Shown: positions 34,875 to 43,324 of the stretch, piece after piece
How the letters are laid out: each line of letters opens with the position of its first letter
Position numbering within the stretch: position 1 is the first letter of the stretch
NCBI RefSeq assembly: GCF_009827295.1
Contig: NZ_WTYD01000001.1
Span: 496,001-560,000, forward strand
Length of the DNA: 64,000 nucleotides
Direction: 5' to 3'
From: Qipengyuania pelagi
GTDB taxonomy: Bacteria > Pseudomonadota > Alphaproteobacteria > Sphingomonadales > Sphingomonadaceae
Notes under the pieces: generated by a model
Told to the model about the DNA's origin: nothing
What the model saw: the letters and a program-made list of their open reading frames with translations, nothing else
Database searches by the model: none
Program-made: the position numbers and the translations under genes

Positions 34875-35480
34875 ATGTGCAATCTCTACCGCATGACCAG
34901 GAACGTTGACGAGGTCGCGCTCTGGTTCGATGCCGTTGAGGCATCGCAGGGCGCGAATTTCGCTGGCGAGGTCTATCCTGGCTATCCCGGTGTCGTCATC
35001 GCGGAAGGAGCGGTGCGCCGCATGAACTGGGGCTTTCCCTTGCAGATGAAGGGGAAAGGCGGCCAACCGCTTAAACCCCGCCCGGTCAACAACACCCGCA
35101 CCGACAAGCTCGACAGCTTCTTCTGGCGCTACAGCTTCGAGGAGCGGCGTTGCCTGATCCCGGTCACCGCCTGGGCGGAGGCCGAAGGCGCGAAAGGGCG
35201 CAAGACGCGGACCTGGCTGTCACGGTCGGATGCCGAGTTGATCGCGGTCGCCGGAATCTGGCGCACCAGCGAGGAGTGGGGTGACGTCTATTCCATGGTG
35301 ATGACCGACAGCGCAGGCGTCGCGGCGGAATGCCATGATCGGATGCCGGTTCTGCTGGGAAGGGATGATTGGGCAGGCTGGACCGATGGCTCGACCGAAG
35401 ATGCGCGCGCGCTTTGCGTGCCGTGGACCGGCCCGCTCGAAATCGAGCGGACCGAAGACCCGTGGACGAAACGGGCCTAG
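34875..35480 (+). CDS. SOS response-associated peptidase (SRAP/HMCES/YedK family)
   Basis: A 201-residue SRAP protein that forms a covalent thiazolidine link to abasic sites in single-stranded DNA. The catalytic Cys2 is kept after Met removal (MCNLYRMT). Other conserved parts are NTRTDKL, RRCLIPVTAWAEAEG, and AECHDRMPVLL, in which the His assists catalysis. It begins 26 bases after the ornithine decarboxylase stop on the same strand, probably without functional linkage. It is convergent with the MBL-like gene. Confidence 0.92.
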   Translation: MCNLYRMTRNVDEVALWFDAVEASQGANFAGEVYPGYPGVVIAEGAVRRMNWGFPLQMKGKGGQPLKPRPVNNTRTDKLDSFFWRYSFEERRCLIPVTAWAEAEGAKGRKTRTWLSRSDAELIAVAGIWRTSEEWGDVYSMVMTDSAGVAAECHDRMPVLLGRDDWAGWTDGSTEDARALCVPWTGPLEIERTEDPWTKRA

Positions 35481-35487
35481 CGCGACC

Positions 35488-36258
35488 TCACCCGTATTGC
35501 TCCCGATGCGCGTCGAGCACCGGCTTCACCCGGCCCAGCGCCGCACCGATGAGATCGGGAAATTCCCCCTCGTCGAGTTCCAGCACCGCATTATGCGCGG
35601 CGGCGATGCGGGTTGTGTCGGCCCATTCGACGCCCAGCGCGATCGCCCATTCGCGGAAGAGGTCAGCCGCGCCCGCTTCGGGGATGAGCGCCTTCTTCAA
35701 GGTCGGATGGAAGCTCAACCGCCCGGTCATCGGCAGCAGCGACAGGGGCGGCCCCTTGGCGAGATAGACCAGCGTATCGTCGACATGCAGCGTCCCGCTC
35801 GCCCGATGGAGCGCGAGGACGGACGAGAAATGGACGCTCTCGTCCGAACAGATCAGCGGCACGCCTTCGGGAGTCGAAAAGGCGAAATCGGCCCCGTAAC
35901 GCTCCGCCAGCGCCACATCCTCGCAACGCGTCTCCTGCCACGGTAGCGTGGGCAGGTGCTCGGCATGGCGCGCCGTGCCGTAGAGTTTCGCTGCCGGAAA
36001 GGCCGCGTGCATCCACTCGCAATGAAGCGTGTGGAAGGGGTGGAGGTTGAGGATCGCCTCGACCCTCGCATCGCCGACGATCCGCAGAACTTCGCGATGC
36101 ACGTCTGCCGGTAATGTGTAGCTGTCGAGAAAGACGAAATTGCCGTTCCCGAGCCGCACCAGCGAGGCCTGCGTTCCCAGATCGACGAGGCCGCCGATCT
36201 TGCATTCGCCCGTGATGCGCCAGAACCCGTCCGCCAAGTGCTCGATCGCTTCGGCCAT
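35488..36258 (-). CDS. Hypothetical protein, metallo-beta-lactamase-like
   Basis: A 256-residue protein I cannot assign with certainty. Its layout resembles a metallo-beta-lactamase fold: an N-terminal beta-rich part (GGLVDLGTQASLVRLG, FVFLDSYTL), a His-rich loop HPFHTLHCEWMH at about residues 73-84 where the fold's HxHxDH would lie, and DDTLVYLAKGPPLSLLP where a late Asp ligand could lie. The motif is not canonical, so catalysis is unsure. It follows the nitroreductase gene by 6 bases on the same strand, which suggests co-transcription. Confidence 0.55.
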   Translation of the reverse strand: MAEAIEHLADGFWRITGECKIGGLVDLGTQASLVRLGNGNFVFLDSYTLPADVHREVLRIVGDARVEAILNLHPFHTLHCEWMHAAFPAAKLYGTARHAEHLPTLPWQETRCEDVALAERYGADFAFSTPEGVPLICSDESVHFSSVLALHRASGTLHVDDTLVYLAKGPPLSLLPMTGRLSFHPTLKKALIPEAGAADLFREWAIALGVEWADTTRIAAAHNAVLELDEGEFPDLIGAALGRVKPVLDAHREQYG

Positions 36259-36264
36259 GCCTGT

Positions 36265-36963
36265 CTATTCCTTTTCGAAGCCGACGAAGCGCGCCGCCTC
36301 GTCCACGGGTTTGCGCTCGCTGACGACGGCGTTGGCGGGGAAATCCTCGTCCGGCCAGCCCATCGCCACCGCCTTCATGATGACCTGATCGTCGGGGATG
36401 CCTGCATATTTGCGCACCACCGGGCTCTGCATGATGCCTTGCGAATTGATGACGCAACCCAGTCCGCGCGACCATGCGGCGTTGACGAGTGCGGTGGTGA
36501 CGGCGCCGCAATCGAAGGCGGTGTCATCGCTTCCGCCAAGCTCGCGATCATAGGTCACGATCACGCAGACCGGCGCATCGAACTGGCGAAACCCGCGCAG
36601 CACCCAGTCCTGCCGCGCTGCCTTGTCGTCTCGCTCGATCCCCATGGCCGAGAACAATTGCTTGGCGACGCCGATCTGGCGTTCGCGATGGACGCCCGCG
36701 AACGGCTCGCCCCGGCGGAATTCGCGGCTGTCGGGCTCGCCTGCCAGAATACGCTCGGTATTGCCCTTGCGGATACGGTCGAGCGGCTCGCCGGTGATGA
36801 CGTGGAAATGCCAAGGCTGGGTGTTCATCGAAGTGGGCGAGCGCATGGCGAGCGCCAGTATCTCCTCTATCAGATCGCGCGGCACGGGCTTGTCGAGATA
36901 GCCCCGGATCGATCGGCGCGAGGTGACGATGTCGGCGTAGGTCTGGGTCGGGTTTCCGCTCAT
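36265..36963 (-). CDS. Nitroreductase family protein
   Basis: A 232-residue FMN-binding nitroreductase. The N-terminal SRRSIRGYLDKPVPRDLIEE and MRSPTSMNTQPWHFHVI form the classical FMN phosphate and dimer-interface signatures. The C-terminal GLGCVINSQG and VAMGWPDEDFPAN match the NfsB/nitrobenzoate-reductase-like group. It likely reduces nitroaromatics, quinones or flavins with NAD(P)H. It has a 6-base gap to the MBL-like gene downstream. A second, different nitroreductase lies at 17970. Confidence 0.88.
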   Translation of the reverse strand: MSGNPTQTYADIVTSRRSIRGYLDKPVPRDLIEEILALAMRSPTSMNTQPWHFHVITGEPLDRIRKGNTERILAGEPDSREFRRGEPFAGVHRERQIGVAKQLFSAMGIERDDKAARQDWVLRGFRQFDAPVCVIVTYDRELGGSDDTAFDCGAVTTALVNAAWSRGLGCVINSQGIMQSPVVRKYAGIPDDQVIMKAVAMGWPDEDFPANAVVSERKPVDEAARFVGFEKE

Positions 36964-37022
36964 GCGACCGCTCTAGCCGCCGCAGGCCGCGCCGCCAAAT
37001 CCCTTACGGCACCGGCAGGCCG

Positions 37023-38240
37023 TCACGGCCGCGCCCGTGGCAGGCAGCGGCCCTGCGACGGCGCGGGAAAGGTCTGGCAGTCGAAGAAGATCGCCTCGCC
37101 ATTGCCGGACCGAGCGGGAAGGAAGCTGAAGCGCAGCGCCTGTCGTGCCTCGGAGGTGAGGGGCAGGGCGGAGGGGATCGCCGCATTCTCGCTCCACCCA
37201 TAGACCTGGCAGAAACCTTCGCCCCGGCACAGGGCGCGGGCGCGCTCAACCAACGCATCGGGGGCGTCCCCGCGCGTGACGAGGACGAAATGGACGCGCG
37301 GATCGCCGGAAGACGGCGCGGTCGGCGCATCCGCCCGCTCGACGATGCGGGGACGGTCTCCATCGCCTGCCGTGATCGTGCGCGTCGCGGTGCCGTCCTC
37401 GGTGAAGGAGGGCCGGGGCAGTTCGGGCCGCTCGATCGCTTCGGCCATTCTTTCGAGGCCCAGCGGATCGGGTTCGCCGCCGCGATAGCGCGCTGCCAGC
37501 GCCTGCGCCGTGCCCCAGAAACCGCGCCAGCGATAGAAGATATGCGGGCCCACGACCGCGACCTTGTCCAATTGCGGGCTCCACCACGGCCAGACGTATT
37601 CGGCGTGATAGTGGGTGGCGTTGCCGACCGGCGCGTGGACGTATCCTCCCAGCGCCTCGGCGGCGCGGCGGCGGGCGGCGCCCATGGCGGCGGGGGTATG
37701 GGTGCGGGCGAGCGATCCATCACAAGTGAAGCTGAACTGGCACCCGGTCGCGCGCTCCGACCCTTCGAAGACGACGCCGCACACCGTGCCGGCGAAAGCG
37801 GGATGGCGCACGCGATTGAGGACGACCTGCATGACGGCGCGCTGGTCCGCATCGCCCTGGCCCGCTTCGGCAAGCGCCGCCAGAGCGAGACATCCGGTGG
37901 CGCGTTCGCGGTCGACGCCATTGCCTGCGAAGGAGAACGGCGCGGCTTTCCCGACTCCGATGGTTGCCAAGGGCACGGCGGCGTTGCGCTCGCGCGCGGC
38001 ATCGGGGCCGAGCCGCGACCAGACCACGCCCGCATCCTTTGCATTCGCGGGCAGCGCCTCGAGCGGGGGTGGGGCGGTGGAGCTTGCTGGCGCGCCGGAA
38101 ACCGTCACGGCCACGGTGGGGGCCGCGTCGCGCTCTCCTTCGCCGAACACCGCCAGAGCCAGGAAGGTCAGCAGCAGGATTGCCCCCACTGCGAACAGGG
38201 GCAGATTGTCCCGCACAGGCGAAGGAGGCAGGGCGGCCAT
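37023..38240 (-). CDS. Cell wall hydrolase (SleB-type, Hydrolase_2 domain)
   Basis: A 405-residue protein anchored by one N-terminal membrane helix (LFAVGAILLLTFLALAVFG) with a long periplasmic part. The SleB/Hydrolase_2 domain spans about residues 120-235: CLALAALAEAGQGDADQRAV, VVLNRVRHPAFAGTVCGVVF, CQFSFTCDGS and NATHYHAEYVWPWWS. These enzymes act on peptidoglycan (amidase or lytic transglycosylase activity in spore formers); here the role is probably general wall remodelling. The rest of the protein (from about residue 240) has no recognisable domain. Confidence 0.85.
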   Translation of the reverse strand: MAALPPSPVRDNLPLFAVGAILLLTFLALAVFGEGERDAAPTVAVTVSGAPASSTAPPPLEALPANAKDAGVVWSRLGPDAARERNAAVPLATIGVGKAAPFSFAGNGVDRERATGCLALAALAEAGQGDADQRAVMQVVLNRVRHPAFAGTVCGVVFEGSERATGCQFSFTCDGSLARTHTPAAMGAARRRAAEALGGYVHAPVGNATHYHAEYVWPWWSPQLDKVAVVGPHIFYRWRGFWGTAQALAARYRGGEPDPLGLERMAEAIERPELPRPSFTEDGTATRTITAGDGDRPRIVERADAPTAPSSGDPRVHFVLVTRGDAPDALVERARALCRGEGFCQVYGWSENAAIPSALPLTSEARQALRFSFLPARSGNGEAIFFDCQTFPAPSQGRCLPRARP

Positions 38241-38288
38241 GGTGGATAGATGGGACGTGAGCGGCGCGGTGAAAGCCTGGCGCCCGGA

Positions 38289-38768
38289 TTATTCGCAGAG
38301 CTTACCGGTGCGTTCGCAAAAGCTGCGCTTCACCTCGCGCTTGTAATCGACACCGGCCAGATCTTCCATCACGGCAGCCATCACCATCGGCGCGGCGGCG
38401 CGATGGTTTGCCGCGGCCGGGCTGCGTTCGAATGCGGCGATCGCGCGCAAATCCTCCACCGACAGCGCGGTTGCCAGAGCCTGCGCTTCCGCCTCCAGCG
38501 CGGCCTTGCCCAGCGCATCGGCCCGTTCACGACCGATGGCTCGCAGGCTTGCCTGCTCCTCTTCGGTCAGATCGGGCGCATCGGCGAGTATCGCCTCGAC
38601 CTCGGCGCCTGTCTGCAATGGCCCGATCGTGGCGAGGAATGAATGACCGGCAATCTCGCGTGCGAGAATAAGCCCTTCGTCTTCGGCAATGGGCTCGGAC
38701 GCGAAGAGCGGCGAAGCCACCAGCGCGCTGGCCAAGGCAAGGGGCAGCACGAGACGGTGCGAGTTCAT
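38289..38768 (-). CDS. Small secreted protein, DUF2059-like
   Basis: A 159-residue protein with a signal peptide ([18 protein letters not shown]). The mature part is helical, with [20 protein letters not shown] resembling the DUF2059 pattern, and ends with two Cys ([10 protein letters not shown]) that could form a disulfide. The ATG at 38768 overlaps the hemA stop (ATGA), so it is probably translated with hemA. The frame runs on upstream, but that region is out of frame with real hemA and not used. Function unknown. Confidence 0.72.
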   Translation of the reverse strand: MNSHRLVLPLALASALVASPLFASEPIAEDEGLILAREIAGHSFLATIGPLQTGAEVEAILADAPDLTEEEQASLRAIGRERADALGKAALEAEAQALATALSVEDLRAIAAFERSPAAANHRAAAPMVMAAVMEDLAGVDYKREVKRSFCERTGKLCE

Positions 38769-39985
38769 GCCGCCTGCCGGAGTTCCAGTTCCATCCGGTC
38801 CCAGATCTCGACCAGCGCATCGCCCAGTTCGTGCATCATTTCGACCGAATGGGCCGGGCCGGGGGTGAATCGCAGACGCTCGGTCCCACGCGGCACGGTG
38901 GGGAAATTGATCGGCTGGACGTAGACGCCGTATTCGGCGAGCAGGATGTCGCTGATCTTCTTGGCGCGCACCGGATCGCCGACCATCAGCGGGACGATAT
39001 GGGTGGTCGAATCCATCACCGGCAGCCCGCGTTCGCGCAGGATCGACTTGAGCATGGCGGCAGCCGCCTGCTGCGCATTGCGCTCCTCGCTCGATTCCTT
39101 CAGATGCTTCACCGCCGCCAGCACGCCCGCGACCAGAACGGGCGAGAGCGAAGTGGTGAAGATGAAGCCGGGGGCATAGCTGCGGATGCAGTCGATCACG
39201 CGGGTATCGGCGGCGATATAGCCGCCCATCACGCCGAACGCCTTGCCCAGCGTCCCTTCGATGATGTCGATCCGGTGCGCCGCCTCGTCGCGTTCCGAAA
39301 TGCCGCCGCCGCGCGCGCCGTACATGCCGACGGCGTGGACCTCGTCGATATAGGTCAGCGCGTTGTATTTCTCGGCCAGGTCGCAGATCGCGTGGATCGG
39401 GGCGACGTCGCCGTCCATCGAATAGACGCTCTCGAACGCGATCAGCTTGGGCACGTCCGCATCCTCGGCGGCGAGCAGCGCTTCGAGGTGGTCGAGATCG
39501 TTGTGGCGGAACACCCGCTTCTCGCAGCCCGAATTGCGGATGCCCGCGATCATGCTGGCGTGGTTCAGCTCGTCGGAGAAGATCACGCAGCCCGGCAGCA
39601 GCTTGGCGAGCGTCGACAGTGTGGCGTCGTTCGAGACATAGCCGCTGGTGAAGAGCAGCGCGCCTTCCTTGCCGTGCAGGTCGGCGAGCTCGCGCTCCAG
39701 CTCGACATGCAGGTGGGTGTTGCCGCCGATATTGCGCGTGCCGCCCGATCCGGCGCCGACATCGTGCAGCGCCTCTTCCATGGCAGCGATCACCTTGGGA
39801 TGCTGGCCCATGGCGAGGTAGTCGTTGGAGCACCAGACCGTGATCGGTTTCGGCCCGTTATGGCCGTGGAAGCAGCGCGCGTTGGGGAAGGCGCCCTTGT
39901 TGCGCATGATGTCGATAAAAACGCGATAACGGCCCTCCGAATGGAGCCGGTCGATCGCCTGGTCGAAAATGTGTCCGTAGTTCAC
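38765..39985 (-). CDS. hemA: 5-aminolevulinate synthase
   Basis: A 406-residue fold type I PLP enzyme condensing glycine and succinyl-CoA to 5-aminolevulinate, first step of haem and (bacterio)chlorophyll synthesis by the C4 route of alphaproteobacteria. The N-terminus [20 protein letters not shown], the substrate stretch [32 protein letters not shown] and the PLP Lys in [16 protein letters not shown] are diagnostic. It overlaps a small secreted-protein gene downstream. The 120-base region to murI shows no clear operator. Confidence 0.96.
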   Translation of the reverse strand: MNYGHIFDQAIDRLHSEGRYRVFIDIMRNKGAFPNARCFHGHNGPKPITVWCSNDYLAMGQHPKVIAAMEEALHDVGAGSGGTRNIGGNTHLHVELERELADLHGKEGALLFTSGYVSNDATLSTLAKLLPGCVIFSDELNHASMIAGIRNSGCEKRVFRHNDLDHLEALLAAEDADVPKLIAFESVYSMDGDVAPIHAICDLAEKYNALTYIDEVHAVGMYGARGGGISERDEAAHRIDIIEGTLGKAFGVMGGYIAADTRVIDCIRSYAPGFIFTTSLSPVLVAGVLAAVKHLKESSEERNAQQAAAAMLKSILRERGLPVMDSTTHIVPLMVGDPVRAKKISDILLAEYGVYVQPINFPTVPRGTERLRFTPGPAHSVEMMHELGDALVEIWDRMELELRQAA

Positions 39986-40104
39986 GCGCGTATCGCTCGT
40001 CCAACGCCGCGCTTTGGGCGGCCGTCATGGAAATGCCATCTAGGCCTTCGCGATGGGTTTCGCCACAGCGATCTTTGCGAACGATTCGCAGGGAATAGCG
40101 GGTT

Positions 40105-40923
40105 TCAGAACCGTACCAGCCGCTCGATTCCGTGCCGGGCAAAGGCAGGGGCGAGCCGGTCGAAATCCTCCGCCACCCCCGTGGTGACTGCGAAATCCGG
40201 TACGGTCCTCGCGAAATCCTGCCCGTCGAGAAGGCTGGCGATCCGGCGCGCGATTCCCGCAGCGCCGTGCACGAAGCGCACCCCGGGCCCGAAGGCCTCT
40301 CGCAATTCGGGTTCGAGCAGGGGGAAGTGGGTGCAGGCCAGAACGACCGTGTCGAGATTCTCGCCGCCGGGTTGCAGCACCAGCCCCTTGGCGGCGTTCG
40401 CCACGGCATCCACGCTCACCGCATCGCCGCGCAGCTTCGCCTCGCCCAGCGCGACCAGATCGTTGGCGCCGTAACGCAGCAGCGTCTTGTCCTTCGCGAA
40501 TGCGTTCTCGAGATCGTCGACATAACGCTGGCGCACGGTCGCTTCGGTGCCGAGCAGGCCGATCGTGCCGGTTTCGGTCATTGCGGCGGCGGGCTTGATC
40601 GCAGGCACGGTGCCAACGATCGGCGTCTCCAGCACCTCGCGAACCATGCCCAGGGCGATCGTGCTGGCGGTGTTGCAGGCGATGCAGATGAGGCGCGGCT
40701 GATAGCGTTCGGCCATGCGCCCCAACAGGCCGGAAACGCGCGCGGCCACCTCCGCCTCGGTCTTCGAACCATAGGGCAGGCCGGCGATATCGGCGGCGTA
40801 GATTACCGGCGCCTGCGGCAGGAGCGCGCGCAGTTCGGCCAGCACGGTCAGCCCTCCGACACCGGAATCGAACAAGAGGATGGGGGCCGATGCCGATGGA
40901 GCGGATATGGGGCTTTCTGACAA
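40105..40923 (-). CDS. murI: Glutamate racemase MurI
   Basis: A 272-residue glutamate racemase supplying D-Glu for peptidoglycan. Catalytic Cys residues lie in CIACNTAST and LACTHFPLLEPE, and the N-terminal FDSGVGGLTVLAELR is the family signature. The most likely start is a TTG at 40923 (LSESPIS); no ATG is available in the region expected from family length. The frame is open to 41037, but those extra codons run through a palindromic repeat and overlap the divergent plsY start. Confidence 0.93.
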   Translation of the reverse strand: MSESPISAPSASAPILLFDSGVGGLTVLAELRALLPQAPVIYAADIAGLPYGSKTEAEVAARVSGLLGRMAERYQPRLICIACNTASTIALGMVREVLETPIVGTVPAIKPAAAMTETGTIGLLGTEATVRQRYVDDLENAFAKDKTLLRYGANDLVALGEAKLRGDAVSVDAVANAAKGLVLQPGGENLDTVVLACTHFPLLEPELREAFGPGVRFVHGAAGIARRIASLLDGQDFARTVPDFAVTTGVAEDFDRLAPAFARHGIERLVRF

Positions 40924-40924
40924 A

Positions 40925-41012
40925 TCCGTTCGTCCTGAGCTTGTCGAAGGACCGTCCTTCACTTTACAGCCCTGCGCTAGAAGAAAGAACAGGGGTTCGA
41001 CAAGCTCGGCCC
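40925..41012. repeat. Palindromic intergenic repeat, family 3 (TTCGTCCTGAGCTTGTCGAA type)
   Basis: Inverted copies of a motif: CGTTCGTCCTGAGCTTGTCG (from 40928) with AAGGAC, and GGTTCGACAAGCTCGGCCCG (to about 41012). It fills almost the whole divergent gap between murI and plsY, so the promoters of both genes must be inside or at the edges of this repeat. Confidence 0.8.
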
Positions 41013-41026
41013 GAATGGAGATCCCG

Positions 41027-41611
41027 GTGGACACCATCCTTGCCGCGCTGCTCGGCTATCTGATCGGTTCGATTCCCTTCGGCCTCCTGCTGACGAGAGC
41101 GGCGGGGCTGGGCGACGTGCGCAAGCAGGGCAGCGGCAATATCGGCGCCACCAACGTGCTGCGCACGGGCAACAAGAAACTGGCGGCGGCGACCCTGCTG
41201 CTCGATCTCGTCAAGGGGCTGGTGCCGGTGCTGCTGGCGGGCGCATTGTGGGGCGAAGTGGCGATGGCCTTTGCCGCCGGGGCCGCCGTGATCGGCCATT
41301 GCTACCCGGTCTGGCTCGGCTTCAAGGGCGGCAAGGGCGTGGCGACCAATGCGGGTGTCAGCTTCGGCCTCGCCTGGCCGATCGGGTTGGTCTACGCCGC
41401 CGTCTGGCTCGGCGTTCTGGCAGCTTTTCGCATCTCCTCGTTCGCCGGGATGTGCGCGGTGGTGGCCGCCGCCGCCGCCGCTCCCCTGTTCGGGTATCCG
41501 CAATTCTTCCCCGTCCTGGCGGCGATCGCGGTGCTGGTGATTTACCTCCACCGCGCCAATATCGCCCGGCTGATGCGGGGTGAGGAACCGAAGGTGGGCG
41601 GCAAGAAGTGA
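41027..41611 (+). CDS. plsY: Glycerol-3-phosphate acyltransferase PlsY
   Basis: A 194-residue membrane acyltransferase using acyl-phosphate to acylate glycerol 3-phosphate, first step of phospholipid synthesis. Active-site signatures are GSGNIGATNVLR and GFKGGKGVATNAG; five to seven hydrophobic helices are seen. I chose the GTG at 41027, which has GGAG 6 bases upstream; the ATG at 41015 is the alternative and contains that GGAG. The stop overlaps the dprA start (GTGA). Confidence 0.93.
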   Translation: MDTILAALLGYLIGSIPFGLLLTRAAGLGDVRKQGSGNIGATNVLRTGNKKLAAATLLLDLVKGLVPVLLAGALWGEVAMAFAAGAAVIGHCYPVWLGFKGGKGVATNAGVSFGLAWPIGLVYAAVWLGVLAAFRISSFAGMCAVVAAAAAAPLFGYPQFFPVLAAIAVLVIYLHRANIARLMRGEEPKVGGKK

Positions 41612-42699
41612 CGCTGACCCAGGCCGAGGCTTTCGCACGCATCCGCCTGCTGCGAAGCCCCCGCATCGGCCCTGTCAGCTATGCGCAGCTCCTGGCGCGC
41701 TATGGCGATGCGAATGCGGCGCTGGAGGCGCTGCCCGAGATGGGCAAAAGCGGCGGGCAGAGCTATCAGGCGGCCCCGCGCGAGCGTGTCGAACGCGAAG
41801 TCGATGCGGTGCGGCGCGCGGGCGCCAAATACCTCTTCCACGATCAGCCGGACTATCCGGCCCTGCTGCGCGAGATCGATGGGGCGCCGCCGATCCTGAC
41901 CTTTCGCGGCGACCTCGCGCTGGCTTCGGCCCCGTGTGTCGCCGTGGTCGGTGCGCGCAATGCGAGCGCGGCGGCGGTCAAGCTGGCGCGCGATTTCGCA
42001 GGCGCGCTGGGCGAGGTGGGCTTCACCGTCGTCTCGGGCCTCGCGCGCGGAATCGACGGCGCGGCGCATGAGGGCGCGTTCCCGCGCACGATCGGCGTGA
42101 TCGCCAGCGGGATCGACATCGCCTATCCGCCGCAGCACCGCGACTTGCAGGAGCGCATTGCGAGCGAAGGCCTGCTGATCGCCGAACAGCCCCCCGGCAC
42201 CGAGCCTCGCGGCAGCCATTTCCCCAGCCGCAACCGCATCATCGCCGGATTGGCCTCGGGCACGCTCGTGGTCGAAGCGGCGGTCAAGTCCGGCAGCCTC
42301 ATCACCGCAAGGCTGGCGGGCGAGGCGGGGCGCGAGGTGATGGCGATCCCCGGTTCCCCGCTCGAGCCGCGCAGCCACGGCTGCAACCACCTGATCCGCG
42401 AGGGCGCAGTGCTGGTCAATTCGCCCGAGGATGTGGTGGAATTGCTGACCGGTTTCGACGGCAGCCCGCGATCGACCTTCCGCGAGCCGGTGGGCGCGTT
42501 CGACCATGCGCCGGAAGAACTGGCAGAGGCGGAACCGGCGGACATTGCCGCCCTGCTGACCACCGCGCCAGTTTCGGTGGACGAGTTGATCCGACAATCA
42601 GGCGCAGGCGCGGCGGCGGTGCAACTGGCGCTGCTGGAACTGGAAATCGCCGGAAGACTGGAGCGCCACGCCGCGGGGCGGGTGAGTCTTCGTGGCTGA
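41608..42699 (+). CDS. dprA: DNA processing protein DprA
   Basis: A 363-residue DprA, the loader of RecA onto incoming single-stranded DNA in natural transformation. The Rossmann-like DprA/Smf domain has VAVVGARNASAAAVKLARD, VSGLARGIDGAAHEGA, SRNRIIAGLASGTLVVEA and SGSLITARLA. The C-terminal winged helix (DML1) is present near DELIRQSGAGAAAVQLALLE. The GTG start at 41608 overlaps the plsY stop. Downstream is a repeat region carrying a GIY-YIG gene, then topA. Confidence 0.93.
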   Translation: MTLTQAEAFARIRLLRSPRIGPVSYAQLLARYGDANAALEALPEMGKSGGQSYQAAPRERVEREVDAVRRAGAKYLFHDQPDYPALLREIDGAPPILTFRGDLALASAPCVAVVGARNASAAAVKLARDFAGALGEVGFTVVSGLARGIDGAAHEGAFPRTIGVIASGIDIAYPPQHRDLQERIASEGLLIAEQPPGTEPRGSHFPSRNRIIAGLASGTLVVEAAVKSGSLITARLAGEAGREVMAIPGSPLEPRSHGCNHLIREGAVLVNSPEDVVELLTGFDGSPRSTFREPVGAFDHAPEELAEAEPADIAALLTTAPVSVDELIRQSGAGAAAVQLALLELEIAGRLERHAAGRVSLRG

Positions 42700-42717
42700 A
42701 AGGATGGGCAGCCCGAT

Positions 42718-42812
42718 CTCGGATCAGGTCCGGGATGGCGAAGCGGGTTTCATCGTCTCCCTCATTCCTCGTCGCCCCGGACTTGATCCGGGACAGTGCT
42801 GTTCTCAGCACT
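42718..42812. repeat. Palindromic repeats, family 2, and a hairpin before the GIY-YIG gene
   Basis: A degenerate copy (TCGGATCAGGTCCGGGATGG, 42718-42737) and a full copy (CGTCGCCCCGGACTTGATCC, 42770-42789, continuing GGGAC) of a repeat whose core is CCGGA-CTTGA-TCCGG. Just before the gene an inverted repeat AGTGCT/AGCACT (42795-42800 with 42807-42812) forms a 6-bp hairpin 5 bases from the ATG. Confidence 0.8.
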
Positions 42813-42817
42813 GAGCG

Positions 42818-43120
42818 ATGGACCGCGCACGACATGGCGGCTGGGTATACATCCTTGCGAACCGGTATCGCGGTAAGCTCTATGTCGGCGTAACATCCGA
42901 TCTGGCTGCCCGCACCGCAGCCCATCGGGTAGGACACGGATCGGAATATTGTGCAAAACATGAGATCGATCGATTGGTCTGGGCGGAATTCACCGAACCG
43001 ATCGACGTGGCGATCGCTCACGAAAAGCGCCTCAAGCGCTGGCGACGCGAGTGGAAGATCGCGTTGGTCGAAAAGGCGAACCCGGAATGGCGCGACCTGT
43101 TCGATGATCTGAACCAGTAG
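42818..43120 (+). CDS. GIY-YIG nuclease superfamily protein
   Basis: A 100-residue stand-alone GIY-YIG domain. The motif is in GGWVYILANRYRGKLYVGVT (VYI and YVG for GIY and YIG), followed by SDLAARTAAHR with the catalytic Arg, then VWAEFTEPIDVAIAHEKRLK with the metal-binding Glu, and KANPEWRDLFDDL at the end. Such short proteins are common and poorly characterised. Copies of one palindromic repeat family lie on both sides, and its codons look less GC-rich than those of dprA and topA. Confidence 0.87.
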   Translation: MDRARHGGWVYILANRYRGKLYVGVTSDLAARTAAHRVGHGSEYCAKHEIDRLVWAEFTEPIDVAIAHEKRLKRWRREWKIALVEKANPEWRDLFDDLNQ

Positions 43121-43133
43121 TGCGGAAGGCAGC

Positions 43134-43216
43134 GTAGCCCCGGATCAAGTCCGGGGCGACGATACCCAAATGCGGTGCCCTAATCCTCACCGTCGCCCCG
43201 AACTTGATCCGGGGTT
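43134..43216. repeat. Palindromic repeats, family 2, after the GIY-YIG gene
   Basis: Two copies in opposite orientation: AGCCCCGGATCAAGTCCGGG (from 43136, continuing GCGACG) and CGTCGCCCCGAACTTGATCC (from 43191, continuing GGGGT). They match the copies at 42718 and 42770. The rest of the 204-base gap to topA shows no gene. Confidence 0.82.
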
Positions 43217-43324
43217 GCGCTTTCTTCCTACCAACTCCGACAATCCCGCTTGACGCCGCTCTCACCCGATCCCCATTTTCGCGCGTATACGCACATACGC
43301 ACGTAAGGGACGGCTCTTTCATCC

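Noticed and set aside
38831-40474. A 547-codon plus-strand frame opposite hemA and murI
   Set aside because: Shadow of two well-identified genes; composition is Arg/Asp/His-rich without any motif.
40924-41037. Upstream extension of murI to 41037
   Set aside because: The extra residues are encoded by a palindromic repeat and overlap the divergent plsY start; family length fits a start at 40923.
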